Source: Amphiduros pacificus
Lineage: Eukaryota > Annelida > Polychaeta > Phyllodocida > Hesionidae
Direction of reading: 5' to 3'
NCBI GenBank assembly: GCA_949316495.1
Contig: OX439008.1
Span: 2,280,501-2,344,500, forward strand
DNA: 64,000 nucleotides
Shown piece by piece: positions 62,132-64,000 of the stretch. Numbering within the stretch: position 1 is the first letter of the stretch; the number at the start of each line of letters is the position of its first letter. The translations under genes and the position numbers were made by a program. The notes under the pieces were generated by a model. That model did no database searches. It was not told the origin of the DNA and saw only the letters and a list, made by a program, of their open reading frames with translations.

Positions 62132-63228
62132 TAGACTACTGGAGACTACCAGACACTACTGGAGACTACTGGAGACTACCAGCCACTACTGGAGACTACT
62201 GGAGACTACCAGCCACTACTGGAGACTACTGGAGACTACTGGAGACTACTGGAGACTACTGGAGACTACTGGAGACTACTGGAGACTACCAGACACTACT
62301 GGAGACTACTGGAGACTACTGGAAACTACCAGCCACTACTGGAGACTACTGGAGACTACTGGAGACTACCAGCCACTACTGGAGACTACTGGAGACTACC
62401 AGACACTACTGGAGACTACTGGAGACTACCAGACACTACTGGAGACTACCAGACACTACTGGAGACTACTGGAGACTACCAGACACTACTGGAGACTACT
62501 GGAGACTACTGGAAACTACCAGCCACTACTGGGGACTACTGGAGACTACTTGAGACTACCAGCCACTACTGGAGACTACTGGAGACTACTAGCTACTACC
62601 AGACACTACTGGAGACTACCAGCCACTACTGGAGACTACTGGAGACTACCAGACACTACTGGAGACTACTGGAGACTACCAGCCACTACTGGAGACTACC
62701 AGCCACTACTGGAGACTACCAGCCACTACTGGAGACTACTGGAGACTACCAGCCACTACTGGAGACTACTGGAGACTACCAGCCACTACCAGACACTACT
62801 GGAGACTACCAGCCACTACTGGAGACTACTGGAGACTACTGGAAACTACCAGCCACTACTGGAGACTACTGGAGACTACTTGAGACTACCAGCCACTACT
62901 GGAGACTACTGGAGACTACCAGCTACTACCAGACACTACTGGAGACTACCAGCCACAACTGGAGACTACTGGAGACTACCAGACACTATTGGAGACTACT
63001 GGAGACTACCAGCCACTACTGGAGACTACCAGCCACTACTGGAGACTACCAGACACTACTGGAGACTACCAGACACTACTGGAGACTACCAGACACTACT
63101 GGAGACTACCAGCCACTACTGGAGACTACTGGAGACTACCAGACACTACTGGAGACCACTGGAGACTACCAGCCACTACTGGAGATTACTGGAGACTACC
63201 AGACACTACTGGAGACTACTGGAGACTC
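62132..63228. repeat. 10-bp minisatellite, second array, about 110 units
   Basis: Same TACTGGAGAC / TACCAG(A/C)CAC words as at 55.6-58.0 kb, same orientation, ending in the same junction GGAGACTCAGATAGAACTGC. The left flank (TATGTATACTAGAACCTTAG) differs from that of the first array, so the duplication boundary falls inside the array. Confidence 0.96.
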
Positions 63229-64000
63229 AGATAGAACTGCATTGAGACTTCCAAAGACCCAGCTGAGATTTGGGGGATGCGATCCTCATTGACATCTTGT
63301 GATAAACATCTTGACTTGTGGTGTGAGTGTGAAATGATGTACATGTTTTATGCCCCTTTAAGCAATTCTGGTCATATCGGTTGGGTATTTGGAATCCACA
63401 ACCTCCATTTATTATTAAGCAACTGTGAGGTGTGCTGGTTGGGACAGTTTTGACAAATGATGTATTTCATGGTAAATTGTATAATGTTGAAGTGAAAGAA
63501 GAATTAGTTTCAGGTAAAATATACAGAATATCATAAAATGAATAATAATCAGATCTGGAGCGTGAACATTTTCTATTGAGCATGTTTACATTCCATGAAT
63601 TGGCAAAGAGTTGGAAATGTCACCTTTGCTATCATATTTGACTTGAATGTAATCCAAAGAAGACAGACATCTTACTGATCAGTGATGTTTCACTACCCCA
63701 ATGATTGGCAATGACATTTTTCACATATTATGATTCATTGTAAGATGAGTGCACCACTACGAGATATAGCATGGTAAAGGCAAGCTAAACAAATGAAGAT
63801 GAAAGTTTCCATTAAATCCTCAAATCAATCTGATATTTCAAAGGCGTTTCTGTATTGAAAGTGTGAGATATTGGCAAGAATACACTATTTATTGTTTACT
63901 ACTTTAATAGATGATAAATGTGGCGTAGCCCAGTGTAGCCCAGCACCTTCCTAACAAACCATGAAGGGTGTCATTCAGGTTCCTAATTCCTCGCTCCCAT
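63229..64000. other. Array flank, right copy of a segmental duplication (cut by window end)
   Basis: Collinear with 58006-58794 and about 97-98% identical by eye apart from short indels. It continues to the last base of the window. No gene recognised inside. Confidence 0.9.

Overview
The window looks like nuclear DNA of a metazoan, most likely a marine lophotrochozoan such as a mollusc. This is inferred from tRNA-headed SINEs with a CAAA-type tail, GT-AG introns with short exons, an intronless rhodopsin-class receptor of invertebrate peptide-receptor type, and very high minisatellite content. No bacterial, viral or retroviral coding sequence was recognised. The species cannot be named from the sequence alone.

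The dominant feature is tandem repetition. By my count about half of the 64 kb sits in some twenty separate minisatellite arrays with different unit lengths: 20 bp (66-812), 41 bp (2334-2548), 16 bp (3.3-3.6 kb), 73 bp (3.7-8.1 kb), 39 bp (8.2-9.1 kb), 36 bp (9.7-10.4 kb), 76 bp (11.7-13.2 kb), 27 bp (14.0-15.8 kb), a second unrelated 39-bp unit filling 16.5-27.3 kb, (AT)n at 27.9 kb, 35 bp (28.5 kb), 15 bp (31.5-32.6 kb, and again in inverted orientation at 35.1-35.4 kb), 21 bp (33.7-34.1 kb), 14 bp (36.1-36.6 kb), 28 bp (39.0-41.1 kb), 19 bp (45.8-47.5 kb), 30 bp (55.1-55.5 kb) and 10 bp (55.6-58.0 and 62.1-63.2 kb). Long open frames inside these arrays come from stop-free repeat units. I do not annotate them as genes.

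Real genes are few. The best is an uninterrupted 343-codon class A GPCR at 59506-60537 (+). A second candidate is a set of in-phase exons at 48.8-50.7 kb (+) ending in a cysteine-rich, RING-like zinc-binding tail; I do not recognise the gene. A third is a GC-rich first coding exon on the minus strand at 38016-38435 with a good splice donor, also unrecognised. Nothing links the three functionally.

Mobile DNA is limited to one tRNA-derived SINE family (an almost complete copy with target-site duplications at 2.6 kb, one inserted inside the 28-bp array at 40 kb, and two fragments at 45.2 and 53.9 kb), a foldback, MITE-like palindrome at 53.7 kb, and low-copy dispersed or duplicated segments. The 10-bp array and about 780 bp of its right flank occur on both sides of the GPCR at about 5.2 kb spacing, and the second copy is cut by the window end. 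This suggests a larger tandem duplication. The most interesting leads are the higher-order structure of the arrays, the likely origin of the 14-bp satellite from the 73-bp unit, the inverted pair of 15-bp arrays, and the duplicated GPCR surroundings.
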